This document shows positions 1-9,988 of a stretch of DNA of 15,347 bases, in pieces. Where the stretch lies: positions 1-15,347 of the forward strand of contig JAJXZZ010000010.1 in assembly GCA_021779795.1 (NCBI GenBank), in the 5' to 3' direction. A program made the position numbers and the translations under genes. The DNA is from Acidobacteriota bacterium. GTDB lineage: Bacteria; Acidobacteriota; Vicinamibacteria; Vicinamibacterales; Fen-181. Positions within the stretch are counted from its first letter, which is position 1; each line of letters begins with the position of its first letter. A model generated the notes under the pieces. The model made no database searches and was not told where the DNA came from. It was given only the letters and a program-made list of their open reading frames with translations.

Positions 1-326
1 ACGCGCTGACGCGCGACGGCCTCGACCTCGGCGCCGAGCATCGCGGCGAGCCGCTGGCGACGCGCGCCGCGATCCTCGAGACGTTCGACGAGATGGTGGC
101 GGCGGCGCGACCGCTGATCGCGTCGGCGACCGACGCCCAGCTGGCCGCCCCGTGGACGCTCACCAGCGGCGGGCAGGAAGTCTTCACGATGCCGAAGCTC
201 GCCGTCCTGAGGAGCTTCGTCTTCAACCACACCGTCCACCACCGCGCCCAGCTGGGCGTGTACCTCCGGCTGAACGACATCCCGGTGCCGTCGATGTACG
301 GGCCGAGCGCCGACGAGCCGGCGTGA
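1..326 (+). CDS. DinB-family protein, C-terminal part (5' end outside window)
   Basis: The reading frame is open from the left edge (first full codon at base 3) and gives 107 residues ending at TGA 324-326. The C-terminal stretch FVFNHTVHHRAQLGVYLRL followed by VPSMYGPSADE is typical of the DinB/YfiT four-helix-bundle family. In that family a histidine triad binds a divalent metal, and two of the three histidines lie in an HxxxH arrangement in the last helix; here NHTVHHRAQ supplies them. The first histidine and the true start lie outside the window. Family members include damage-induced proteins and thiol-dependent transferases, so the substrate cannot be named. The gene converges with the hydrolase gene, with only 9 bp between the two stop codons, and no terminator hairpin is visible in that gap. 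Confidence 0.85.
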   Translation, partial: ALTRDGLDLGAEHRGEPLATRAAILETFDEMVAAARPLIASATDAQLAAPWTLTSGGQEVFTMPKLAVLRSFVFNHTVHHRAQLGVYLRLNDIPVPSMYGPSADEPA

Positions 327-335
327 GGCGCCCGG

Positions 336-1943
336 TCAGCGGGGCAGGGACCCGGTCGTGATCCAGGACGCGATCGTGGCGATCACGGCCGGCGACACGT
401 GGCCCGGCTCGAAGATCGCCCGGACGCCGCCCGCGCCGCCGGTCGGCGTGAAGATGTGCGTCAGGCCCGGGAACGCCCGCGACGCCGAACCGGGCCGCTT
501 CGCCGCGACGGCGGCCAGCGCGTCGAAGTCCTCCGGGAACGTCTGCGCGTCCTGGTCGCCCCGCAGGACGAGCAGCGGGACGTGCGTCTTCTCCAGCTCG
601 GCGATCGGGTCGCGGACGATCATGTCGCGAATGGTCGCCGGCGGCTGCCCGCGCAGCTCCGCCGCCGTGGCGGTGCCGGCCCTGACCTTCGCCATGATGC
701 GGTCCTGCATCTGGAGCGTCTCCTCGAGCGCCGCGTCGCCCCGTCCCGCGGCCAGCTCCTTCACCTGGTCGCGGATGACCTTGTCCATCGTGCGGCCCGC
801 GGTCGCCATCAGCACGAGCCCCGCCACCCGCACGCGCTCGGCGACGTAGATGGCGGCGAGGCCGCCCAGGCTGTGGCCGAGCACGTAGACGTGCGCGTGG
901 TCGATCCCGGGCAGCGTCGCCGCGAACTTCACCGCGTCCACGCCGTCGTCGATCGACTCGGAGTCGAGCGTGCCCGTGTACGCCTTCGGGAACGCGTAGG
1001 TCCGCTTGTCGTAGCGCAGCGACGCCACGCCCCGCTCGGCCAGGCCCCAGGCGATGTCGCGGAACGGCTTGTTCGGGCCGATCGTCTCGTCGCGGTCGTT
1101 GGGCCCCGAGCCCTGCAGCATCACCACCAGCGGCGCGGGCGACGGCGCCTTCGGCAGGCACAGCACGGCGGGATACGGCGCGCCGTCGATCTGCCTGAAC
1201 GTCACGGTCCGCTCGGTCACGCCCGCGGGAGGCGCGGCCGGCTTCGGCGCCGACGCGCCCGCCAGCTCGAACCCTTCGCGGCGCAGCTCGGCGTCCTGGC
1301 CGGGCGTGTAGACGCGCAGCAGCCGGCGCGTGGCGGGATCGAAGCAGACCTCGGTCGTGACGCCGGCAACCTTCAGCAGCAGCTTCCTGGCGGCGATCGG
1401 CTTGCCGTCCAGCGTGCCGTCCACCGCCCCGCCGTCTTCCAGCGTGGCCCCGACCGTGACCATCTGGAACGGCACCACGACGGTGATCGCCCCCGGCTCG
1501 CCCCCCGTCACGTTCAGCAGCACCTGGTAGGGCGCCGCCACGAGGTTCTCCATCAGGACCTGGCGCGGCGTCACCGGCACGCTCAGCGTCGGGGATCCGG
1601 CCGGCGTCTTGACGGCCAGCGCCAGCACGTTCTGCCGGCGCTCGGCGGTCGCGCTGGCCGCCCCCATCGCGCCGCTGACGTTCACCTCGTACCGCTCGGC
1701 CGCCCAGGCGCGGTCGAACGACTCGCGCAGCGTCAGCGTGGACTCCGATCCTCCCCGCTTCAGCGTCACCGTCGCGGTCAGGTCGCGGCCCGCTGGCGTG
1801 TCGGCAATCGTGTACGACTCGGTGCCCGAGATCGCCCCGCCCCCGACACGGCTGACGAACCTCGCCGTCTCCTGCGCCGACGCGCCCGCCGAAAATCCCG
1901 CCATCCCGACCAGGGCCGCCAGGGCCATCGTCAACGCGCGCAT
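336..1943 (-). CDS. Secreted alpha/beta hydrolase (serine hydrolase/esterase-like)
   Basis: This is a 535-residue protein. The ATG at 1943 was chosen because AGGGAGG lies just upstream and the frame then opens with a signal peptide (MRALTMALAALVGMAGFSAG, cleavage likely after ASAQ near residue 24). The frame is open further upstream, but that stretch runs through the terminator and the receptor gene and is not protein-like. Residues about 25-230 form a beta-rich N-terminal domain without a recognised name. Residues about 242-535 are an alpha/beta hydrolase fold with an oxyanion-type QGSGPNDRDE at 277-286, the nucleophile elbow GHSLGG (Ser358), a probable acid in RGDQD (Asp463 or Asp465) and a probable His496 in GLTHIF. 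The triad looks complete, so the enzyme is probably active on an ester or amide in the periplasm or outside the cell. The substrate is unknown. It lies downstream of the TonB-dependent receptor gene but behind a strong terminator. Confidence 0.88.
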   Translation of the reverse strand: MRALTMALAALVGMAGFSAGASAQETARFVSRVGGGAISGTESYTIADTPAGRDLTATVTLKRGGSESTLTLRESFDRAWAAERYEVNVSGAMGAASATAERRQNVLALAVKTPAGSPTLSVPVTPRQVLMENLVAAPYQVLLNVTGGEPGAITVVVPFQMVTVGATLEDGGAVDGTLDGKPIAARKLLLKVAGVTTEVCFDPATRRLLRVYTPGQDAELRREGFELAGASAPKPAAPPAGVTERTVTFRQIDGAPYPAVLCLPKAPSPAPLVVMLQGSGPNDRDETIGPNKPFRDIAWGLAERGVASLRYDKRTYAFPKAYTGTLDSESIDDGVDAVKFAATLPGIDHAHVYVLGHSLGGLAAIYVAERVRVAGLVLMATAGRTMDKVIRDQVKELAAGRGDAALEETLQMQDRIMAKVRAGTATAAELRGQPPATIRDMIVRDPIAELEKTHVPLLVLRGDQDAQTFPEDFDALAAVAAKRPGSASRAFPGLTHIFTPTGGAGGVRAIFEPGHVSPAVIATIASWITTGSLPR

Positions 1944-2004
1944 GCTGCCTCCCTCACCCGAGAGCATAACAGGCTTCCCGCGGCCGGACCGCCCGCGCCG
2001 CCGC

Positions 2005-2037
2005 AAAAAAAGGGGCACGCGCCGAAGCGCGTGCCCC
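2005..2037 (-). terminator. Intrinsic terminator of the TonB-dependent receptor gene
   Basis: Read on the minus strand, GGGGCACGCGC pairs perfectly with GCGCGTGCCCC: an 11-bp GC-rich stem closing a C(UUCG)G tetraloop, followed directly by seven T residues (2011-2005). It begins 31 bp after the receptor stop codon and ends 61 bp before the hydrolase start. This is a textbook Rho-independent terminator. It implies that the hydrolase either has its own promoter in the roughly 60 bp that remain or depends on readthrough. Confidence 0.95.
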
Positions 2038-2068
2038 CAGCGAATCGCCCGCCTTCCGGCCGGAGCGG

Positions 2069-5929
<3,861 letters not shown>

Positions 5930-6015
5930 GCAGTCCTCCCCTGTTGAAGCCCGGCACGCCGCTCCGCCAGCGGCCCGGGCCACGCCGTTGTGACGACACG
6001 ACGACCGACGACTGG

Positions 6016-6048
6016 AGGAAACTGACCGGCAGGAACGGTCAGACGACC
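6016..6048 (-). repeat. Leader repeat, copy B (hairpin-forming)
   Basis: This 33-nt copy matches the 34-nt copy at 6140-6173 at 29 of 34 aligned positions with one gap, by hand alignment. It contains a perfect 7-bp inverted repeat, CTGACCG (6022-6028) and CGGTCAG (6036-6042), around a 7-nt loop. On the receptor sense strand the loop reads TTCCTGC. It lies in the 5' leader of the receptor gene, about 90 bp before the start codon. Confidence 0.75.
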
Positions 6049-6077
6049 AGCACACCTCGAGCGCTCGGGCAGAGCGG

Positions 6078-6116
6078 CAAGGTTCGACCGGGAACAGCGG
6101 CCGGACCACCCGCCCT
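6078..6116 (-). repeat. Leader repeat, degenerate copy C
   Basis: This is a weaker copy lying exactly halfway between copies B and A, giving an overall period of 62 bp. It shares GACCGG with B and the tail ACCCGCCCT with A, where the downstream bases also resemble A's flank. A short inverted repeat, CCGG 6088-6091 with CCGG 6101-6104, sits at the place where the other copies carry their stems. The assignment rests on hand alignment only. Confidence 0.45.
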
Positions 6117-6139
6117 GACCTGGCACACGACTTGCGCGC

Positions 6140-6173
6140 AGGAATCTGACTGGCAGGAAACAGCCAGACGACC
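6140..6173 (-). repeat. Leader repeat, copy A (hairpin-forming)
   Basis: This is the partner of the copy at 6016-6048, starting 124 bp away. Its stem is CTGGC (6150-6154) with GCCAG (6163-6167) around an 8-nt loop. The stem bases differ from copy B, yet an inverted repeat is present in both, which hints that structure or dyad symmetry has been kept while sequence changed. A further short match to its tail (AGCC followed by AGACGAC) occurs at about 6216-6234. Confidence 0.75.
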
Positions 6174-6204
6174 CGCCCTCTTCAGGGCACCGACACGAGC
6201 CGCA

Positions 6205-6211
6205 ATTTATA
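6205..6211 (-). promoter_or_regulatory. Candidate -10 element for the receptor gene
   Basis: The sequence TATAAAT on the minus strand is the most AT-rich patch of the divergent gap and resembles a sigma-70 -10 box. No convincing -35 hexamer is found 16-18 bp upstream. If used, it would give a leader of about 270 nt that includes repeat copies A, C and B. Confidence 0.3.
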
Positions 6212-6392
6212 CGGCTGAGCCAAGACGACGCGCCACGATAGTCGAAGTCGTGGGCGGCCGTCAATATGGAAGAGGTTCGAAGCTGGGCTTTGCCGTCGAG
6301 CGCCGTGCGCGGGCGCCAGTGGCCTCACTTTTCCCTAGGCCGACCGAATGAAATGCCGCCATACTGACTGCCTTTGCCACCTGGAGGATTCG

Positions 6393-8243
6393 ATGGCTCT
6401 CGGTCGATGGCTGGTCGGAATGACGATCGTCGCGGCGCTCGCCGGCGGGACGGACACCGCGCGCATGGCTGCGGCTGAGCAGGCCGCGCAGGCTCCGCAG
6501 GCGCAGCAGCCGCCACAGGCGCAGCAGCCGCCACAGGCGCAGCGCCCGTCGTTCGGCGCCAGCACGGTCGTGGTACCGGTCGTCGTTCGCGCCCTCGACA
6601 ACAGGACGGGCAAGGCGGTCACGGATCTCGACCAGGAGGATTTCACCGTCCTCGAGAACGGCGTGCCGCAGCCCATCCGCCACTTCGAGCGGCACGTCTA
6701 TTCGGCCGTCGCCGCGCCGGCCGGCCGGCCGGCAGTCCGCGAATCGGCCTTCGACCTCGCGCCCCAGGACGGGCGGATCATCCTCCTGGTGTTCGGCCGC
6801 GGCCGGCTCCAGGAGCCGTCGATGGCGCTCGACGCCCTCCAGCGCTTCGTGCGCGAGGACCTGCTGCCGCAGGACCAGGTGGCGGTGTTCGCCTACGACC
6901 GCGCCAGCGACTTCACGACCGACCACGAGCGGATCGCCGGCTTCATCGAGCGCTTCAAGAAGGCGCACTACGACATCGACATGGAGGTCCGCCTCGCGCT
7001 CGAGTCGTCGATGGCGGCCGTGTACGGCAGCCGCTCCCTGCCGAGGTCGCTGCGCCAGAAGATCGACAACATGTTCACCGGGGCCGGCCTCTTCGCCTCG
7101 CGCGAGCTGGGCAAGGGCCAGACGGCCTCGACCGACCGCGCCGAGAAGGACGCGGCCCGGCAGGTCGCCCAGGCGCAGCGGACGGACGTCCAGCGGACCG
7201 GCGAGCAGATGACGGCGTGGGGGGCGGGCAATCTCGGGGCGGACTACGCCACGAACGCCTCGCTGCCCTCCTGGTCCACGATGGACGAGATCCAGGGCTC
7301 CATGTTCGCCACCCTCGGCCTCGACAACTTCATGGAGATCACGGCGCGGTCGCTCCAGGACCTCGGCAACTGCTACGCCGCCATCGAGTACATGCGGCAC
7401 CTGGAGGGGGACAAGCACCTGGTGTTCGTCACCGAGCGCGGCATGGACCTGCCGCGCCTCGAGGACGACATGGACCTCGCCCGGGCCGCCAACGACGCCC
7501 GCGTCGCCATCGACACGTTCCAGGTCGGCGGCCTGCAGCCCCAGATCGGCGGGTATTGGACCGATCAGAACCAGCAGACGTTCGCCTTCAAGGCGCTCCG
7601 GATGCTCGCCGAGCAGACCGGCGGCGTCTCGTCGATCAGCGAGGACGGCCTGGTGGCCGTCAACCGGATCAACGACGTGTCGCGCTCGGAATACCTGCTG
7701 GGGTTCTACCCGCCGGCGTCGAGCCTGAACGGCGACTACCGGAAGATCGAAGTGCGGACCCGCCGGCCCAACCTCACGCTGCTCTACCGGCGCGGCTACT
7801 ACGGGCGGACCGAGGTCGGGTCCTACGATCGCCGGGCCGCCGTGACGAGCGAGCGGCTGATGGCGGCCGCCGGCTTTCGGCGCACGGTGGACGACATCAA
7901 GGTCAAGCTCGACGCGTCGCAGAAGAAGGCCGACGGCGTCAACGAGGTCTCGGTGCGCGCCTCGATCGACACGTCGCGGCTGTTCCTCTCGGTGGCGAAC
8001 GGCCACAGGGTCGGGTCGGTGGACCTGCTGACGGTCTGCTTCGACGACAAGGGGAAGACGGTCGGCCAGTTCCACCAGTCCGCGACGATCGACCTGGCGG
8101 GCGAGATGTTCGAGCAGGTCAGCCGGCACGGACTGCCTTACTCGGTGAAATTCGAAGCCAGCCCGGCCACCAGGCGGGTGCGCCTCGTCGTCTACGACTA
8201 CCGCGCCGACCTGGTGGGCAGCGCCGAGAAGTCGATCTTCTGA
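6393..8243 (+). CDS. VWFA-related acidobacterial-type exported protein with degenerate metal site
   Basis: This is a 616-residue protein. ATG 6393 was chosen over the in-frame ATG 45 bp upstream because GGAGG (6383-6387) lies 5 nt before it and a hydrophobic export signal begins there (MALGRWLVGMTIVAALAGG). Residues about 30-52 are a Gln/Pro/Ala low-complexity linker. Residues 56-100 are the strand-rich segment common in this family (VVPVVVRALDN, then VTDLDQEDFTVLENG). A VWFA-like fold follows from about 128 (RIILLVF, then DQVAVFAYD at 161-169, KHLVFVTERG at 341-350). A C-terminal beta domain includes SEYLLGFYP at 432-440 and LLYRRGYYG at 463-471. The first strand lacks the DxSxS metal-binding motif. 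Such proteins are abundant in Acidobacteriota, usually exported and of unknown role, probably in protein interaction. The gene converges with the peroxidase gene across 21 bp. Confidence 0.88.
   Translation: MALGRWLVGMTIVAALAGGTDTARMAAAEQAAQAPQAQQPPQAQQPPQAQRPSFGASTVVVPVVVRALDNRTGKAVTDLDQEDFTVLENGVPQPIRHFERHVYSAVAAPAGRPAVRESAFDLAPQDGRIILLVFGRGRLQEPSMALDALQRFVREDLLPQDQVAVFAYDRASDFTTDHERIAGFIERFKKAHYDIDMEVRLALESSMAAVYGSRSLPRSLRQKIDNMFTGAGLFASRELGKGQTASTDRAEKDAARQVAQAQRTDVQRTGEQMTAWGAGNLGADYATNASLPSWSTMDEIQGSMFATLGLDNFMEITARSLQDLGNCYAAIEYMRHLEGDKHLVFVTERGMDLPRLEDDMDLARAANDARVAIDTFQVGGLQPQIGGYWTDQNQQTFAFKALRMLAEQTGGVSSISEDGLVAVNRINDVSRSEYLLGFYPPASSLNGDYRKIEVRTRRPNLTLLYRRGYYGRTEVGSYDRRAAVTSERLMAAAGFRRTVDDIKVKLDASQKKADGVNEVSVRASIDTSRLFLSVANGHRVGSVDLLTVCFDDKGKTVGQFHQSATIDLAGEMFEQVSRHGLPYSVKFEASPATRRVRLVVYDYRADLVGSAEKSIF
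6498..6545 (+). repeat. 18-bp in-frame tandem repeat coding for the Q/P/A linker
   Basis: The unit CAGGCGCAGCAGCCGCCA occurs twice exactly (6498-6515 and 6516-6533), followed by a partial third copy (6534-6545). It encodes repeating QAQQPP between the signal peptide and the first folded domain of the VWFA protein. Copy number could change without a frameshift, so the linker length may vary between strains. Confidence 0.9.
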
Positions 8244-8264
8244 GGCTCCGGCCTCCCCCCGCGC

Positions 8265-9341
8265 TCAGTCGTTCTCGGGTTTCGGCGTGGCGGCCGTGCT
8301 CCTGGGCAGCGCGGGCGGCTTGACGTAGGCGGCGTCAACCGGCCCGGTCAGCACCTTCAGGAACGTTACGATCCGCCCGATTTCCTCGTCGGACAGCGTC
8401 TTCCCCACCTGGTACTCCCCCATCCTCCGGACGGCCTCGTCGAGCGTGGGCACCTCGCCGTCGTGGAAGTAGGGCGCCGTCCGATCGACGTTGCGCAATG
8501 ACGGCACCTTGAACGAGCCCCGGTCGGCTTCGACCTTCGTCACGTCGTAGCGCCCGGGATCGGCGAGCCCCGGGTAGGGTCTGGCCAGCCCCAGCTTCTG
8601 GTAGCTGGTTCCCCCGAGCAGCGCCCCGTTGTGGCAGGCCTGGCACCCGTCGTCCAGGAATGCCTGCAATCCCGCGAGCTGGGCCGGAGTCAGGGCGGAC
8701 TCGTCCCCCTTCAGGTACCGGTCCCACGCCGACGGCGTCATCAGGCCGCGCTCGAACGCGCCGATGGCGAGCGCCATGTTGTCGAAGGTGACCGGCTGCT
8801 TCTCGCCGGGGAAGGCACGCCTGAACAGGGCGACATATTCGGGCATCGACGCGATGACCGCCACGGCGGACTTGGGGCTCGCCAGCGCCATCTCGACCGG
8901 GTTCAGCATCGGCCCCTTGGCCTGCTCTTCGACGTTAGCGGCGCGGCCGTCCCAGAACTGGGCGAACTGCGCCGCCGCGTTGAAGACGGTCGGAGAGTTG
9001 CGCGTGCCGGTCTGCCCCTTGAACCCGTCGGAGGTCGGTTGCCCGTCCACCCCGTAGTGCGCCAGGTCGTGGCAGGTGTTGCACGAGATCGTCTGGCTCC
9101 GCGACAGCCGCGGGTCGTAGTAGAGCATCCGGCCGAGCGTCACCTCGTCCTGGCTGACCCGCCCCGACTCGGGCGGCACGACGGCCGGCAGCGGCGCGAA
9201 CACGGCCAGGCGCGCGCTGTCCAGGGCGGCCGGCCCGTCACCGGCCGCGCCGGCAGCCGGCGCCGCCTCGCGGTGACACGCTCCGCCGAGCCCCAGCCAC
9301 GCGACACACAGCGCCACCCCCGCCACCCTGCGTCGAATCAT
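8265..9341 (-). CDS. Dihaem cytochrome c peroxidase / MauG-family protein, probable lipoprotein
   Basis: This 358-residue protein carries two c-type haem sites, CNTCH (Cys87, Cys90, His91) and CQACH (Cys233, Cys236, His237). The bacterial cytochrome c peroxidase fold also shows in FWDGRA (129-134), PMLNPVEM (144-151), FKVPSLRN (277-284), PYFHDGEVPTLDEA (290-303) and Met307, which lies where the methionine ligand of the high-potential haem is usually found. Family members reduce hydrogen peroxide to water with electrons from a small cytochrome, or carry out MauG-like oxidations. Length is normal for the family. ATG 9341 was chosen because GAGGGGG lies upstream and a short hydrophobic export segment follows; GGAC ending at Cys22 is a loose lipobox. 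The frame upstream of this start is not protein-like. The gene is divergent from the small Rho_N gene with about 100 bp between starts. Confidence 0.93.
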   Translation of the reverse strand: MIRRRVAGVALCVAWLGLGGACHREAAPAAGAAGDGPAALDSARLAVFAPLPAVVPPESGRVSQDEVTLGRMLYYDPRLSRSQTISCNTCHDLAHYGVDGQPTSDGFKGQTGTRNSPTVFNAAAQFAQFWDGRAANVEEQAKGPMLNPVEMALASPKSAVAVIASMPEYVALFRRAFPGEKQPVTFDNMALAIGAFERGLMTPSAWDRYLKGDESALTPAQLAGLQAFLDDGCQACHNGALLGGTSYQKLGLARPYPGLADPGRYDVTKVEADRGSFKVPSLRNVDRTAPYFHDGEVPTLDEAVRRMGEYQVGKTLSDEEIGRIVTFLKVLTGPVDAAYVKPPALPRSTAATPKPEND

Positions 9342-9417
9342 GGGAGCCCCCTCGTGCTGGACAGTAATGTTCGACAGGAGAATAGCAGATCCCCTGGGCC
9401 CCCTGACCCCCTTTCGG

Positions 9418-9423
9418 TAGAAT
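9418..9423 (+). promoter_or_regulatory. Candidate -10 element for the Rho_N gene
   Basis: TAGAAT lies 20 bp before the ATG at 9444 and would start transcription around 9430, just upstream of the AAAGGAG ribosome-binding site. No good -35 box is seen at the usual distance, so this rests on one hexamer. Confidence 0.3.
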
Positions 9424-9443
9424 GCGGCGTGAAAGGAGCTTCG

Positions 9444-9773
9444 ATGTCCTACACCTACCACGACCTGAAAGGGAAGACCGTCGCCGAGTTGCGCGAGATC
9501 GCGAAGGGAATCGACGACGAGGCGGTGAAGGGCTACACGCAGTTGAACAAGGACCACCTCCTCGTGGCCCTGTGCCAGGCGCTCAAGATCCCGGCGCACG
9601 AGCACCATGCCGCGGGCGGGTACGACAAGCCGGCGATCAAGGCGAAGATGCGCGCGCTCCGCCAGAAGCGGGCCGAGGCCATCGAGGCTGGAGACCGCAC
9701 GGCGCTCAAGGCGCTCCGTCGCCAGATCCACGCCCTCAATCACGACATCCGGCGGCACACGGCGACGGTCTGA
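9444..9773 (+). CDS. Small Rho_N (Rho termination factor N-terminal-like) domain protein
   Basis: This is a 109-residue protein. The start at 9444 is supported by AAAGGAG ending 6 nt upstream. Residues about 6-50 (LKGKTVAELREIAK, then GYTQLNKDHLLVALCQAL) match the helix-extended-loop-helix pattern of the Rho_N/SAP-like fold, which in Rho and other proteins helps contact nucleic acid. A histidine-containing hinge (AHEHH, 51-55) leads to a strongly basic, probably all-helical tail (about 62-105; KAKMRALRQKRAEAI, then LKALRRQIHALNHDIRR) that could form a coiled coil. There is no signal peptide, so it is cytoplasmic. Binding to RNA or DNA is an inference from the fold; no ATPase or other Rho domain is present. 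Its neighbours do not tell its role. A heptamer array begins 7 bp after the stop codon. Confidence 0.85.
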   Translation: MSYTYHDLKGKTVAELREIAKGIDDEAVKGYTQLNKDHLLVALCQALKIPAHEHHAAGGYDKPAIKAKMRALRQKRAEAIEAGDRTALKALRRQIHALNHDIRRHTATV

Positions 9774-9780
9774 CGGAAAC

Positions 9781-9917
9781 GGCTGTCGGCTGTCGGCTGT
9801 CGGCTGTCGGCCGGCTGTCGGCTCTCGGCTCTCGGCTCTGGGCTCTGGGCTCTCGGCTCTGGGCTCTGGGCTCTCGGCTCTGGGCTCTGGGCTCTGGGCT
9901 CTGGGCTTTTGGCTTCA
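9781..9917 (+). repeat. Heptanucleotide tandem array (GGCTSTS), about 19 units
   Basis: The array starts 7 bp after the Rho_N stop codon. It holds four GGCTGTC units, a 4-base interruption GGCC at 9809-9812, one more GGCTGTC, then twelve GGCTCTC/GGCTCTG units and two decayed units (GGCTTTT, GGCTTCA). From 9827 the units follow the order CTC-CTG-CTG three times, a 21-bp higher-order period. The unit length of 7 is not a multiple of 3, so open frames through it are artefacts. The first bases after the array include 9930-9939 (CCGAGAGCCC), the exact reverse complement of array positions 9847-9856 and 9868-9877, so a long stem over the array is possible. Confidence 0.95.
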
Positions 9918-9976
9918 CCAGGCTCCAGGCCGAGAGCCCGGAGCCGCCTGCTGAGGCGTGTGTCCGGCTTCCGGGT

Positions 9977-9982
9977 TACACT
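9977..9982 (+). promoter_or_regulatory. Candidate -10 element implying a leaderless M20 transcript
   Basis: TACACT ends 6 bp before the ATG at 9989, and no Shine-Dalgarno sequence lies between (only CCCCCG). With normal spacing the transcript would begin at or next to the A of the ATG, giving a leaderless message. No clear -35 box is visible. Confidence 0.35.
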
Positions 9983-9988
9983 CCCCCG

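Larger units (their letters stand above)
5930..6392. other. Divergent intergenic region between receptor and VWFA genes
   Basis: This 463-bp gap has no convincing protein-coding frame. It must hold the promoters of two divergent genes. It contains the receptor Shine-Dalgarno site at its left end, a 6-bp inverted repeat (GCCGCT 5958-5963, AGCGGC 5969-5974), a series of related hairpin-forming repeats, the only clearly AT-rich patch (around 6203-6211), and GGAGG at 6383-6387 serving the VWFA gene. No clear sigma-70 pair could be assigned for the VWFA gene. Confidence 0.8.

Noticed and set aside
6261..8129. 622-codon minus-strand frame opposite the VWFA gene
   Set aside because: It has no recognisable domain, and the plus strand has export signal, ribosome-binding site and family motifs.
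9781..9917. Possible CRISPR array
   Set aside because: Units are 7 bp with no spacers, and no cas gene is nearby; it is a simple tandem repeat.
9921..9945. GGCTCC/GGAGCC inverted repeat after the heptamer array as a terminator
   Set aside because: The 6-bp stem has a 13-nt loop and no T-run follows, so an intrinsic terminator call is not supported.
9607..9954. Open frames with repeated LSALGSGLWALG-like peptides in several frames on both strands
   Set aside because: They are translations of the 7-bp tandem array, whose unit length makes all three frames repetitive and stop-free; no ribosome-binding site supports them.
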